Source: Candidatus Hodarchaeota archaeon (GTDB taxonomy: Archaea > Asgardarchaeota > Heimdallarchaeia > Hodarchaeales > Hodarchaeaceae). Taken from it: 14,630 nucleotides of DNA. Positions 1 to 7,343 of this stretch are shown piece by piece; position 1 is the stretch's first letter, and every line of letters begins with the position of its first letter. The translations under genes were made by a program, and so were the position numbers. The notes under the pieces were generated by a model. It made no database searches. It had not been told where the DNA came from and saw nothing but the letters and a program-made list of their open reading frames with translations. The stretch is from assembly GCA_016840305.1 (NCBI GenBank), contig JAEOSP010000414.1:1-14630 (forward strand), given 5' to 3'.

Positions 1-138
1 CCGTTCAATCATAGTTTTGATTAATCGACCTGTTAACTCATCACCTCTAAAATCATTCAATTTGTCTTTTTCTGGAGCATTCGGTCGTGAACGGGAGAAC
101 GGAGTTCGTAAATAATCTACTATAACTACATCTCTCAT
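1..138 (-). CDS. Thiolase (acetyl-CoA acyltransferase), N-terminal fragment
   Basis: The 46 codons read leftward from an ATG at 138 and run off the window edge in frame, so this is a partial gene. The protein begins MRDVVIVDYLRTPFSR, followed by a Ser/Arg/Pro-rich stretch and a GDELTGRLIK segment. This is the classic opening of the thiolase fold (hydrophobic strand, then D-x-x-R-T-P-F). Family members condense or cleave acyl-CoA thioesters in fatty-acid or acetoacetyl-CoA metabolism. The catalytic Cys and the His/Cys pair lie beyond the edge, so a degradative and a biosynthetic thiolase cannot be told apart. A GGATG stretch about 10 bases upstream could serve as a weak ribosome site. The ATG at 149 is out of frame. 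The family call is fairly sure, the substrate unknown. Confidence 0.85.
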   Translation of the reverse strand, partial: MRDVVIVDYLRTPFSRSRPNAPEKDKLNDFRGDELTGRLIKTMIER

Positions 139-177
139 TTTCTATTCATCCGTACTTTTTTTGTACCTAATTATGTC

Positions 178-525
178 TTATCTAAGTATTCGCCTAGTAT
201 GATCTAATAACTCAACGAATCGAGTTACCATAGTATTAGTGTTTTTGATTAAATTAGTTGTGTTCTCACTTACTTTGTATTTATTTGGTATTACTTTATA
301 GTTATTTTCAGTTTTATAAATTACTAGTAAAAAAAATCGAGTAGAGTTTCCAGAATCCATTAGTGGTATGATCCACTCTATTGAATCTCTTGAAATGGAT
401 TCAACCTGGAAGTTTTTTGATTGGAAAGGCAAAGAAAAGCCTTGGTTAGACTTGAGAAATGTAATTGAAAACCAAGAATTAGAGTGCTTCAGGAACTCTG
501 AAAATCTTCCGAGAAGTAAGTTCAA
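178..525 (-). CDS. Doubtful small hypothetical ORF
   Basis: This frame is open for 115 codons and ends in TAA at 178. Its furthest start is a TTG at 525, inside the 3' end of the ABC permease gene, with no visible ribosome site. If the gene is real, translation probably begins nearer 480 or lower; a TTG at 432 and an ATG at 363 are in frame. Codons in the second half show a purine-rich first position (about two thirds) compared with about half at the third position, which mildly favours coding. The product would be a soluble mixed alpha/beta protein with no recognised motif, a hydrophobic strand (FFLLVIY) and a C-terminal helix. It could be a last gene of the ABC operon or simply 3' untranslated sequence. 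An overlapping plus-strand frame (368-556) is considered spurious. Confidence 0.33.
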   Translation of the reverse strand: MNLLLGRFSEFLKHSNSWFSITFLKSNQGFSLPFQSKNFQVESISRDSIEWIIPLMDSGNSTRFFLLVIYKTENNYKVIPNKYKVSENTTNLIKNTNTMVTRFVELLDHTRRILR

Positions 526-2200
526 GCAAAAAATAGACTATCACTGTAATAACTAAGGCTACTGGTAATTCAGGTAAAGATATTTTCGCAATAATCAGAT
601 CAATGAACCTATTATATCCAATAATGGTTAGAAATAATGTTAAAAAGAGAATTACTAATTTAAGGATAGCATTATCATTATTTTCTACAGTCAATGTGTA
701 TCGATGATTAAATGACCCATATAATATCGTATTTACAAGAATTAGTTCTGTTCCCACTAAAAGATAAGTTAGAAGTAATCTGATCCCAGTTATATAGGGG
801 ATCGGAGTTCTAATAATGTGACTAACTACAAATCCGAGCAATAATGGGAAAACTAATCCACAGGTTACAATAATTTGTTTTGATCGAAATAGTGTTTGCT
901 CTCTTATAGGTAAAGATCCGTAAAGGGCCCCTAAGTTCCGTTCTGAGATTTTTGTACCAGCAAAGAATAAAGCAGCAATAAGTCCTGAAGAAAAAGTAAG
1001 CGTTGTAACCAGAAATCCTTGGACACCTCCACCCATATCAATATATCTTTCAGGAAAGACAATAGAAAGAATTACAATAAGAAGAGGATAGAGGATAGCC
1101 ATAACAAATAGCGTTAATGAGGTGTAATCTCTGAAAATAAATGTTAAATTCATTTTAATAGTTTTAATTAGTGAATGAGTATTTTTAACTAATATCTTTA
1201 CATCATTCATTTCTGGTTGTTTTTTATCGCGAACTATGATCTCCATATTCAATTTTTTTACCAGCGATGATCCTTTTATTATAACAATAATGATTATTAA
1301 CAAGAATATCACTGAACCTATAATAGAGGTAATTATTAACGGAAAAGGAACAAGATCTATACTATTAGAAAGAAGTATAGAAGTTAGATAGCCACTTGAC
1401 ATTGGAAAAGGAAACAGAGACAATAAGAAATTGGTTTCAGTAGAAATACCTGACTCCAGACTTAAAGCAAAAATATCCATAATAATATTCAGAAGCTGAC
1501 TCATCATTAAGAAGATAGGAATAATAGTAAAACTGTAAACAATCATGGTCAATATTGTGATTAAGGATCCCCAGCGAGTTCTTTCAGAGTTATTAAACAC
1601 ATATTGAGCAAAAAACCATGAAATAATGATCAATATAAATGTTATAAAGAATAAATTAACTAGGTTATTTAGAAAAATAATCAAGAAAACTATTGGATTC
1701 AGAGTGAATACAAAACTGGCTAATGGAAGGGCTAATAGAATAAAAGTTACTTGAATTATGTTCATCCGTACAAAAACAAAAAAAGAAGTTTGTGTTAATT
1801 GAGAAGGACTTAGAGTAAGTGGGTACAACAATTTAAAGTATTCTCCTCTCATGAACGTGACATAAGTCATTAATCCCCCCATAAAAAGAATGAATAAAAT
1901 ATAGAGATTATAAATTCCAAATATCAAACTATTAACAAATAATAATTGGTTAATATTAAAGGGATTTTTGTCAATCGACAAAAAATAGAGAACAGTGAAA
2001 AGAGGAACAATGGAAACAATTCCAATTACATAAACATATACCAGATTACTTAGTAACGTCATTCTTCTTTGAGATTTAAGGTTTTTTTGATATTTTTCGA
2101 TTGTATCCAGCTTAGAAGCCGTACCTGTCTGTAATTTTGTTTTAAAATAAATTTCTTCATGAATAGACTTACTAATTTTCCATAATGTTGAAATACTCAT
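479..2200 (-). CDS. ABC transporter permease, 12 transmembrane helices (ABC-2-type exporter)
   Basis: This 573-residue integral membrane protein is probably the channel subunit for the ATPase encoded just upstream. A basic cytoplasmic N-terminus (about 50 residues) is followed by two blocks of helices. The first covers roughly 53-76, 84-113, 140-165, 168-198, 212-240 and 285-310. The second covers roughly 362-383, 396-416, 441-461, 470-494, 511-530 and 544-562. A charged loop (about 311-355, rich in Lys/Asp) separates them, so the protein looks like two fused six-helix ABC-2 halves able to work without a second permease. The ATG at 2200 lies 10 bases from the ATPase stop. A GAGGT ribosome site overlaps that TGA stop, suggesting coupled translation. 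No substrate can be read from sequence; similar archaeal exporters move drugs, lipids or peptides. Confidence 0.85.
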   Translation of the reverse strand: MSISTLWKISKSIHEEIYFKTKLQTGTASKLDTIEKYQKNLKSQRRMTLLSNLVYVYVIGIVSIVPLFTVLYFLSIDKNPFNINQLLFVNSLIFGIYNLYILFILFMGGLMTYVTFMRGEYFKLLYPLTLSPSQLTQTSFFVFVRMNIIQVTFILLALPLASFVFTLNPIVFLIIFLNNLVNLFFITFILIIISWFFAQYVFNNSERTRWGSLITILTMIVYSFTIIPIFLMMSQLLNIIMDIFALSLESGISTETNFLLSLFPFPMSSGYLTSILLSNSIDLVPFPLIITSIIGSVIFLLIIIIVIIKGSSLVKKLNMEIIVRDKKQPEMNDVKILVKNTHSLIKTIKMNLTFIFRDYTSLTLFVMAILYPLLIVILSIVFPERYIDMGGGVQGFLVTTLTFSSGLIAALFFAGTKISERNLGALYGSLPIREQTLFRSKQIIVTCGLVFPLLLGFVVSHIIRTPIPYITGIRLLLTYLLVGTELILVNTILYGSFNHRYTLTVENNDNAILKLVILFLTLFLTIIGYNRFIDLIIAKISLPELPVALVITVIVYFLLELTSRKIFRVPEAL

Positions 2201-2210
2201 TATAGATACC

Positions 2211-3023
2211 TCATTGAACCTTTATTGCAGGAATTTGTTGAAGTTGTTGGATAATATTCGTTGTAACCTCAGATTGATTTGTCAATTCAAGGAAGAGATG
2301 TTCAAGTGATTTGGTAGAATTCGATTTCTCTTGGAGTTCCTCAAATGAACCCTCTGTGATTATGGTTCCATTATTGATAATACCAATTCTAGTACAGAGC
2401 TGTTGTGCAAGGTCCATAATATGAGTGGAAAACAATATAGAACCCCCTTGTTGTATGTGAAGGCGAAAAATTTCTTTCAAGATCACAGCAGATCGTGTAT
2501 CTAGACCAGAAAGAGGTTCATCTAGGATTAAAAGCTGTGGTCTGTGTAATAAAGCGGTAATAATTTCAATTTTCCTTTTGTTACCCTTACTGAGACTTGC
2601 TATCATTGAGGTATAATATTTTTTGGCACTTAGCACGGTTAACAAGCGATCCAAGGTCTTAAAAGTTGTTTGTGGGTTAAGCTTACGTATCGATATAATA
2701 AAATCTAATAATTCTTTAACCGTCATTGATTCATATAATGCTGATTCTTCCGGAAGATACCCAATCAACTCTTTCACTTGAATCGGAGAAGTAATTGGAT
2801 CATATCCTAAGACTGAAATTCTTCCAGAGTCAATTTCCAATAAACCAAGTATCGATTTAAGAGCAGTTGATTTACCAGCTCCATTAGGTCCTAATAAGCC
2901 ATAAATTTCACCAGAGAAAACGTTAAACGTAAGTCGATCCACTGCTATGGTTTGGCCGAAGTTTTTACTTAGATTTTTCACACTTAAGATAGCATGATTT
3001 CTATGTTGAGTTGAATTGTTCAT
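2211..3023 (-). CDS. ABC transporter ATP-binding protein
   Basis: This 270-residue cytoplasmic ATPase drives the neighbouring permease. All core motifs are visible: Walker A GPNGAGKST (45-53), a Q-loop region reading YLPEESALY (89-97) with Glu at the usual Gln position as in NatA/CcmA-like exporters, signature LSKGNKRK (144-151; the usual second Gly is Lys and the Gln is Asn), Walker B LLILDEP (164-170) with catalytic Glu169, D-loop SGLD (172-175) and the switch His201 in FSTH. The C-terminal extension (about 225-270) is typical of the drug/Na+ exporter branch. The ATG at 3023 is preceded by GGTGG seven bases away and lies 22 bases after the regulator gene, so it is part of one transcript. 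The substrate is unknown. Confidence 0.92.
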   Translation of the reverse strand: MNNSTQHRNHAILSVKNLSKNFGQTIAVDRLTFNVFSGEIYGLLGPNGAGKSTALKSILGLLEIDSGRISVLGYDPITSPIQVKELIGYLPEESALYESMTVKELLDFIISIRKLNPQTTFKTLDRLLTVLSAKKYYTSMIASLSKGNKRKIEIITALLHRPQLLILDEPLSGLDTRSAVILKEIFRLHIQQGGSILFSTHIMDLAQQLCTRIGIINNGTIITEGSFEELQEKSNSTKSLEHLFLELTNQSEVTTNIIQQLQQIPAIKVQ

Positions 3024-3045
3024 TTATATTCCACCACTTTAATTT

Positions 3046-3399
3046 TCATTTACTCACCTGAAAGAGTTGCTGAATGGATTCTCTGTAATTGTCAAATGCT
3101 TTCCTTCCTTCTTTTGTTAAACCAATGTGTGTTCTAGGTATTTTCTTAGAACTTTTCTTCTTCTTAACGAGTTCTTTCTTAAGCTCCACATAACCTACCT
3201 CTTGAAGTTTATCTAAATGGGAGGCTAACCTACCCCAAGTAAATCCAGTCTGATTCTTTAAATAAGTGAAATCAGTTTCTTTTAGTGAATATAAGTAGGC
3301 AATGATCTTTAATCGAGATGGATCGTGTAAAGTTCTATCAATCTCATCAATAGTTTCCATATCGATCGGAATAGAACTGTTTTTTTCCTTAGGAGTCAT
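3046..3399 (-). CDS. Winged-helix transcriptional regulator (HTH_34/ArsR-like)
   Basis: This small cytoplasmic DNA-binding protein (117 residues from the chosen start) has a winged-helix domain. From the chosen start, helix 1 contains DPSRLKIIAYLY (about 26-37) and the recognition region is TWGRLASHLDKLQEVGYVEL. A very basic wing (KKKKSSKK) is followed by THIGLTKEGRKAF, the pattern of the PF13601-type regulators that usually sit beside ABC exporters. I chose the ATG at 3399 rather than the one at 3438. AGGAAGA lies about 8 bases before 3399, and it cuts the overlap with the upstream gene to 11 bases. The position inside the ABC cluster makes an autoregulator of the operon likely, probably a dimer binding the promoter near 4090; this is inference. 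The effector is unknown. Confidence 0.85.
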   Translation of the reverse strand: MTPKEKNSSIPIDMETIDEIDRTLHDPSRLKIIAYLYSLKETDFTYLKNQTGFTWGRLASHLDKLQEVGYVELKKELVKKKKSSKKIPRTHIGLTKEGRKAFDNYRESIQQLFQVSK

Positions 3400-4057
3400 C
3401 GCTATCTTCCTGGACACCCAGATGTTCAGAATCTGCAAGTATTGGATACTTTTTTATGAATCGAACAAATGTAATAAAACCAATAATAAGAGAAATGCTT
3501 CCTAATAGTACTAGATAGATTGTAAGCCCGAGTTTGCCGTTTTGAAAATTCATCCAGGCTATTATTAATCCCAAAATAGATGAAAACATTCCAATACTAT
3601 AGTATATTCTTTGACCTGTTTTATCAACCAAATCAAGACTAGGACCAAACATAATAAGTCCAAAGACTATAGGAAGAAATCTATACCAATTTTCATAATC
3701 GTATATGACTTCAGGATCGCCATTAGCGAATATTATCAGTAGAATAAGAAATCCAATTATAATTCCACTCGTAAACAGCAATATACCCGGAAATACTTTC
3801 TTAAGGTCGTCTGTTTTTACTTTAAAATACCCAATACGCGGATAGGTAAAACGAGAACGCAGAATTTTACTTATAGGGAAACATAATAGGAATGATATAA
3901 CTAGCATAATATTGAACACAGGATGTAAATTAATGATTCCTGCGGTAATAAATAGTATGAAACCAATGAAGATGAACATAAAACCGTCTACATACTCATG
4001 ACGATACACTTTTTGCGATATTTCCTTTAAATCCACTTTTTCATAATGTTCAGACAT
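3389..4057 (-). CDS. Conserved six-helix membrane protein of the ABC cluster
   Basis: This 222-residue membrane protein is the first gene of the exporter operon. Predicted helices lie at about 24-43, 46-63, 89-111, 125-143, 151-169 and 177-200. A conserved-looking cytoplasmic FTYPRIGYFK stretch (70-79) sits between helices 2 and 3, and the C-terminal tail is acidic (EDSDDS). I do not recognise a catalytic motif. Such proteins often precede a winged-helix regulator and ABC genes; a role as accessory subunit or membrane sensor holding the regulator is a guess. Its 3' end overlaps the regulator start by 11 bases. The ATG at 4057 has a TATA-like box about 37 bases upstream and only a weak GTGAT ribosome-site match, consistent with the first gene of a transcript. 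Confidence 0.75.
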   Translation of the reverse strand: MSEHYEKVDLKEISQKVYRHEYVDGFMFIFIGFILFITAGIINLHPVFNIMLVISFLLCFPISKILRSRFTYPRIGYFKVKTDDLKKVFPGILLFTSGIIIGFLILLIIFANGDPEVIYDYENWYRFLPIVFGLIMFGPSLDLVDKTGQRIYYSIGMFSSILGLIIAWMNFQNGKLGLTIYLVLLGSISLIIGFITFVRFIKKYPILADSEHLGVQEDSDDS

Positions 4058-4089
4058 TTATATCACAATTAGATTAATGTAGAACTGAT

Positions 4090-4102
4090 CTTAAAAAGCT
4101 TT
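4090..4102 (-). promoter_or_regulatory. Archaeal-type promoter (BRE/TATA) of the ABC exporter operon
   Basis: Read on the minus strand, AAAGC is followed by TTTTTAAG, a good match to a BRE plus TATA box. Its centre is about 37 bases from the ATG at 4057. Transcription would begin about 25 bases downstream of the box, giving a leader of roughly 10 bases. This is assigned by position and sequence only. It is also the likely target of the cluster's winged-helix regulator. Confidence 0.5.
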
Positions 4103-4281
4103 GTAATGCGGAGTACTTTGTAAGAAGTATTTTCATTGACATTTTTTTGGATTTTAAAGTGAAAATTGTTCTAAAGATCTGTTCATCAAAATATTCAGTA
4201 TAAGATTGATTACCACATCCAAAATTGTTAAATGAATTCTTATAGAAGATTCTATTATTTAGACATAAAAATTATGAGAGG

Positions 4282-5082
4282 ATGAGTAACATGGAAGAAC
4301 TCCCTAGAGGATTGGCAAAATCTGGTGCAATTGAGATTGCAAAGAAATTGGAATCAATATCAGGTGGAAAAGTACTAGATGTTGCCACTCAAAAAGGTGG
4401 ATTTATTAATACGATGATGAAGACGCTTAAAGATTATAAGTGCTTTGTTGGTGTTGACATTTCGTTTAAAGATTTAGATTCAATATATGAGAAATTTAAG
4501 GATAAATCTGTAGAATTTATTGAAATGGATGCAGCAATATTAGACTTTACAGATAATACCTTTGATACTGTTTCAATATCCCATTCTCTTCATCACCTTA
4601 TGGAAATAGAGAAGGTACTATTAGAAATGAAACGTGTATTGAAACCTGATGGTTATTTTATTGTCCAAGAGTCATTTTGTGATGGTGAACAATCTGCTGC
4701 TCAACAAATTGATATTCATCAGCATCATTGGGGAGTAAAAATAGATACTTTGCTCAATGTTCCTCATAGAAAAACTTTCAGAAAATATGAAATAAAACAA
4801 ATGATCGAAAAATTACGATTAAGAGACTTAGTAGTTATTGAATCTACTCATTATGTTAAATGCCTTTATTGTGATGAAAAATTTGATTGTGAAGATCCAA
4901 AAAATGTAAGTACTGTTGAATTCATAATTTCGGAAATTGATCGTGATCTTAAACGATTAACAAGAATAAAAGATCATCCAAATTTTGATGAACTAAAAAA
5001 GGAAGGAGAAAGATTGAAAGAACAAGTTCAGAAAACAGGCTCCGCTTCAGCTTCTTTTGTGTTTATTGTTGGAAAAAAATAG
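4282..5082 (+). CDS. Class I SAM-dependent methyltransferase with His/Cys-rich C-terminal half
   Basis: This 266-residue protein has the Rossmann methyltransferase core. Motif I is degenerate, VLDVATQKGGF (31-41). The acidic ribose-binding strand end is VGVDIS (57-62), followed by MDAAILDF (82-89), DTVSISHSLHHL (95-106) and post-motif LKPDGYFIVQE (120-130). After the core come a His cluster (H146, H148, H149), an HRKTF segment, then C194-x-x-C197 and C203, and a charged coiled tail (about 217-250). The acceptor is unknown; the His/Cys residues could bind a metal. Start choice: the ATG at 4282 directly abuts GAGAGG, whereas the in-frame ATG at 4291 has that site nine bases upstream and is at least as likely. 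The gene is divergent from the ABC operon and convergent with the VOC gene. It ends in TAG; the next in-frame stop is 13 codons further on. Confidence 0.8.
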   Translation: MSNMEELPRGLAKSGAIEIAKKLESISGGKVLDVATQKGGFINTMMKTLKDYKCFVGVDISFKDLDSIYEKFKDKSVEFIEMDAAILDFTDNTFDTVSISHSLHHLMEIEKVLLEMKRVLKPDGYFIVQESFCDGEQSAAQQIDIHQHHWGVKIDTLLNVPHRKTFRKYEIKQMIEKLRLRDLVVIESTHYVKCLYCDEKFDCEDPKNVSTVEFIISEIDRDLKRLTRIKDHPNFDELKKEGERLKEQVQKTGSASASFVFIVGKK

Positions 5083-5124
5083 ATAACTTCGCATATTAAA
5101 GCTGAACAGACACCAAAATAAACA

Positions 5125-5155
5125 ATAAAAAAAAAGAGGAAATTAAGAAATTTCC
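5125..5155 (-). terminator. Hairpin plus T-tract terminator after the VOC gene
   Basis: Directly after the TAA stop of the minus-strand VOC gene, a perfect 7-base stem GGAAATT/AATTTCC (5138-5144 and 5149-5155, four-base loop) is followed on the minus strand by a run of nine T residues (about 5127-5135). Archaeal termination depends mainly on T-tracts, so this is a credible terminator whether or not the AT-rich stem forms. It also separates the convergent methyltransferase transcript. Confidence 0.6.
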
Positions 5156-5506
5156 TTAAGCAGATTTCGAAGTAAGGCTTAGTTCAGTACCAAAGCAATC
5201 TTGGAAAATGGCTACACTACCATAATTATCGTAGTGAAATTTCTCTTTGATTACCTTCCCTTCCTTTGAAATCACTTTCTTCAAAGTTTCGTCAATATTG
5301 TTTACTTTAAATCCTATATTAAGTCCTTTTGGCCGGATTTTCTCTGTTTGTAAAATACTTACACCAATTGAACCATTAATTGTGGCCCAACCTTGTTTAG
5401 GCATTACATCACGATCAAATTTCCATCCAAAAACAGTTTCATAAAATTCTATACCTTTGTCTAAGTCTAAGACGGGTATTTCAATTCCTACATCAGTCAT
5501 TTTCAT
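5156..5506 (-). CDS. VOC-family (glyoxalase/bleomycin-resistance/dioxygenase fold) protein
   Basis: This 116-residue single-domain cytoplasmic protein has the vicinal-oxygen-chelate fold. Visible hallmarks are the first-module start IEIPVLDLDKGIEFYETVFGW (8-28), a central FKVNNIDETLKKVISKEGKV segment (66-85) and the end GSVAIFQDCFGTELSL (96-111). E109 sits in the position of the usual C-terminal metal ligand. The His expected in the first strand is replaced (VGIEI), so metal binding or glyoxalase activity cannot be assumed. Small VOC proteins of this type are often annotated only as glyoxalase-like. The ATG at 5506 has GAAGGAT about seven bases upstream; an in-frame ATG at 5500 is the alternative. 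It has its own promoter and terminator and is monocistronic. Confidence 0.85.
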   Translation of the reverse strand: MKMTDVGIEIPVLDLDKGIEFYETVFGWKFDRDVMPKQGWATINGSIGVSILQTEKIRPKGLNIGFKVNNIDETLKKVISKEGKVIKEKFHYDNYGSVAIFQDCFGTELSLTSKSA

Positions 5507-5538
5507 ATTTGTATCCTTCTTAACTATTGTTAATTTTT

Positions 5539-5548
5539 GATATAATAA
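5539..5548 (-). promoter_or_regulatory. TATA-like box of the VOC gene
   Basis: On the minus strand the sequence reads TTATTATATC, centred about 37 bases from the ATG at 5506. The GAAGGAT ribosome site (5514-5520) lies between box and start. Spacing and sequence match an archaeal promoter; there is no experimental support. Confidence 0.45.
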
Positions 5549-5709
5549 GCTATAGAAATTGGAGGTTTAAAGCCTATACTTCAGAATATAGTAATTTGAT
5601 AAATTTTGTTCAAATAATCTTGTCCAATTCAAGATTATATTCGATTGTATTGCTGACTATGATTCCAACAATGAATATCGGAAGGGATAAGTTAAGTATG
5701 AGGACGAGG

Positions 5710-5736
5710 AGTTTTTAGCTACGACAAAAAATGTCG
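5710..5736 (+). promoter_or_regulatory. Possible promoter and palindromic operator of the 380-residue TPR gene
   Basis: A weak TATA-like stretch (AGTTTTTAGC, about 5710-5719) lies 30-35 bases before the ATG at 5749. It is followed by the perfect inverted repeat CGACA-N5-TGTCG at 5722-5736, just where transcription would be expected to start. A repressor site or a small 5' hairpin are both possible. The evidence is position and symmetry only; the stem is just five bases. Confidence 0.25.
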
Positions 5737-5748
5737 GACTTGAATTGA

Positions 5749-6891
5749 ATGTCTATCCCAGAACTCCTTCTACATCATAAGCGGATCCCTTCAGAAGTAT
5801 TGCACTCATTACTTGAATATGCCGAGAATCACTACTGGGATACAAAGGATTTTCATCAAATTGCTCATGATCTCGAAGAATTTATACATCATCTTCCCTC
5901 CTCTGAAGAAAACTTAGATGAATTATGGTCTGTTTTAATCAAATTGTTGTTTTTTGCTGGCGACTTACAAAAACTAGGTGATGATTACACCTCGATTACT
6001 GCAAGCAGTCAGGGTATCCCTGGAGTACGAATTTTCTATGCTCTTGCATTAACTTTTCAGGGGTATTCTGAAGAGGGCTTAAGGATATTAGAGAATACCA
6101 AGATCAATGAAATCAGCGATCCCCAAGAAAAATTAGAAGCCCTGGGAATTTATCTCTTCTTTTATTCTATTCGACGTGATCAGGAAAAGGTTGATGAGCT
6201 GTTTCAAGAAATTATCCATCTCTCTGAAACTATCCCACAACTCACTGAGAGACAAAAAGCTCACCTCCTTCCTTGGGCTTATATTCGTAAAGCTTATTCA
6301 ATCAGAGGCCAAACAACTCTCGCTTTGGACCTTTTAAACAAAGTGCAATCCGAATTGAATATTTTCCCTCATAGATTCTTTCAGATAATGACTAGCTTAA
6401 GAATCGGCCATATTTATCATATTAGTGGAGATTTTACAAAAGCCATTGAGCTTTATGATCAAGCTATTGACCTAGCGATGGAAGTCCAAAGTTGGCATCT
6501 TCTTTCAATGATCTATAATCGTGTAGGCTTTATTCTTACAGCTCAAAGGAAATTAGAAGAAGCTAAAGGTTTTTTTCAGGATTCTTTGGATTATGCAACC
6601 AAATCTGGTGCAAGATGGCTCACAGTTGGTCCTCTGGCGAATCTTATTCGTTGGAAGTTGAATCAAGGACAGGTTGATGAAGCTATTGAAGATTATCACA
6701 CATTCGCCAGAATTACCGAGTCGGTAGGTGATGAACGAGAGCAGCTTTATGCTCTCCTCGCCCTTGCAGAGCTGTATTCAATGATCGATGATATGCCTAA
6801 GTCAAAGTACTACTATTCCAAAGGAGTCAAATTAGGGTTAAAACTTGGTCTTTTTCGTCTGGTCGATCAATCAGAAGAGCACCAACAATAG
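5749..6891 (+). CDS. TPR-repeat protein (380 residues)
   Basis: This is an all-helical, apparently soluble protein with no signal peptide or membrane helix. The C-terminal half carries recognisable tetratricopeptide repeats at about 212-246 (LRIGHIYHISGDFTKAIELY), 252-286 (MIYNRVGFILTAQRKLEEA), 293-326 and 332-365 (LALAELYSMIDDMPKSKYYY). The N-terminal half is helical with more degenerate repeats. TPR arrays are protein-binding scaffolds; no catalytic domain is attached, so the role is probably adaptor or sensor. The start is fixed by an in-frame TGA immediately before the ATG at 5749. No strong ribosome site is visible. The gene ends with tandem stops TAG-TAA, 11 bases from the convergent minus-strand gene. 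A second, larger TPR protein lies 0.7 kb downstream on the same strand. The partner is unknown. Confidence 0.75.
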   Translation: MSIPELLLHHKRIPSEVLHSLLEYAENHYWDTKDFHQIAHDLEEFIHHLPSSEENLDELWSVLIKLLFFAGDLQKLGDDYTSITASSQGIPGVRIFYALALTFQGYSEEGLRILENTKINEISDPQEKLEALGIYLFFYSIRRDQEKVDELFQEIIHLSETIPQLTERQKAHLLPWAYIRKAYSIRGQTTLALDLLNKVQSELNIFPHRFFQIMTSLRIGHIYHISGDFTKAIELYDQAIDLAMEVQSWHLLSMIYNRVGFILTAQRKLEEAKGFFQDSLDYATKSGARWLTVGPLANLIRWKLNQGQVDEAIEDYHTFARITESVGDEREQLYALLALAELYSMIDDMPKSKYYYSKGVKLGLKLGLFRLVDQSEEHQQ

Positions 6892-6902
6892 TAAGGTTTA
6901 AA

Positions 6903-7343
6903 TTATAATTGTGGTTCAATGATTGCCTCACAACACGAGCTACCACTTGGAATACTTTTTGTATGAGATATGTTGAAAGAGATATTAGGAAAAACTCCTT
7001 CTAGTAATCCTTTATATCCAGCAGTATGTACTTTTGAACGCAATAGTCCCGCTTCCGCAAATTGATCAAATCCTGCTTTTTTAATCGATTCCCAGTACTG
7101 ACAATTAGTAACTCTGGAAACAAACTTTCCCTCTTCTAATGATAGTTCACCTTGAAATCCCATTAACTCTGCAGATATTTTACCAACCTTATCTAAAGCA
7201 TCAAATATTGAATCAATTGATGTAAATTGTCGATCTCGAGGAATTTCAACTAACTTCTTTATTTGCCACGATAATCGCATTGTCCAATCTCGCCATACTT
7301 CAGCATCTAATTCTACTGCATCTTCTATTCCACATTTTTGCAT
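6903..7343 (-). CDS. Intact 3' part of an amber-interrupted gene (possible DUF6125/ATC-hydrolase-like)
   Basis: The 146 codons from the ATG at 7343 encode a soluble protein. It starts abruptly with KCGIEDAVELDAEVWRDW, continues with a helical middle and has a C-terminal half with C81, an HTAGYKG segment (106-112) and KSIPSGSSCCEAIIE (129-143; Cys pair 137-138). The combination of an ELD-x-x-VW helix and a late S-x-P-x-G-x-x-C-C-E motif recalls archaeal DUF6125 and L-2-amino-thiazoline-4-carboxylate hydrolase-like proteins; this assignment is tentative. The ATG at 7343 has no ribosome site and is unlikely to be the native start. The same frame continues upstream through a TAG to an ATG at 7415, described separately. 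If translated only from 7343 the protein lacks its first helix. The gene ends in TAA at 6903. Confidence 0.5.
   Translation of the reverse strand: MQKCGIEDAVELDAEVWRDWTMRLSWQIKKLVEIPRDRQFTSIDSIFDALDKVGKISAELMGFQGELSLEEGKFVSRVTNCQYWESIKKAGFDQFAEAGLLRSKVHTAGYKGLLEGVFPNISFNISHTKSIPSGSSCCEAIIEPQL

Noticed and set aside
368..556. Plus-strand open frame of 62 codons
   Set aside because: It is antisense to the 3' end of the ABC permease and to the small minus-strand ORF, lacks a ribosome site and resembles no family.
3400..3438. Longer N-terminus for the winged-helix regulator
   Set aside because: The extra 13 residues overlap the upstream gene by 50 bases, have no ribosome site and add nothing to the fold. 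The ATG at 3399 has a good one.
5527..5718. Plus-strand open frame of 63 codons upstream of the TPR gene
   Set aside because: It overlaps the VOC promoter, has no ribosome site and its composition does not look like a folded protein. The region is better read as divergent promoter DNA.
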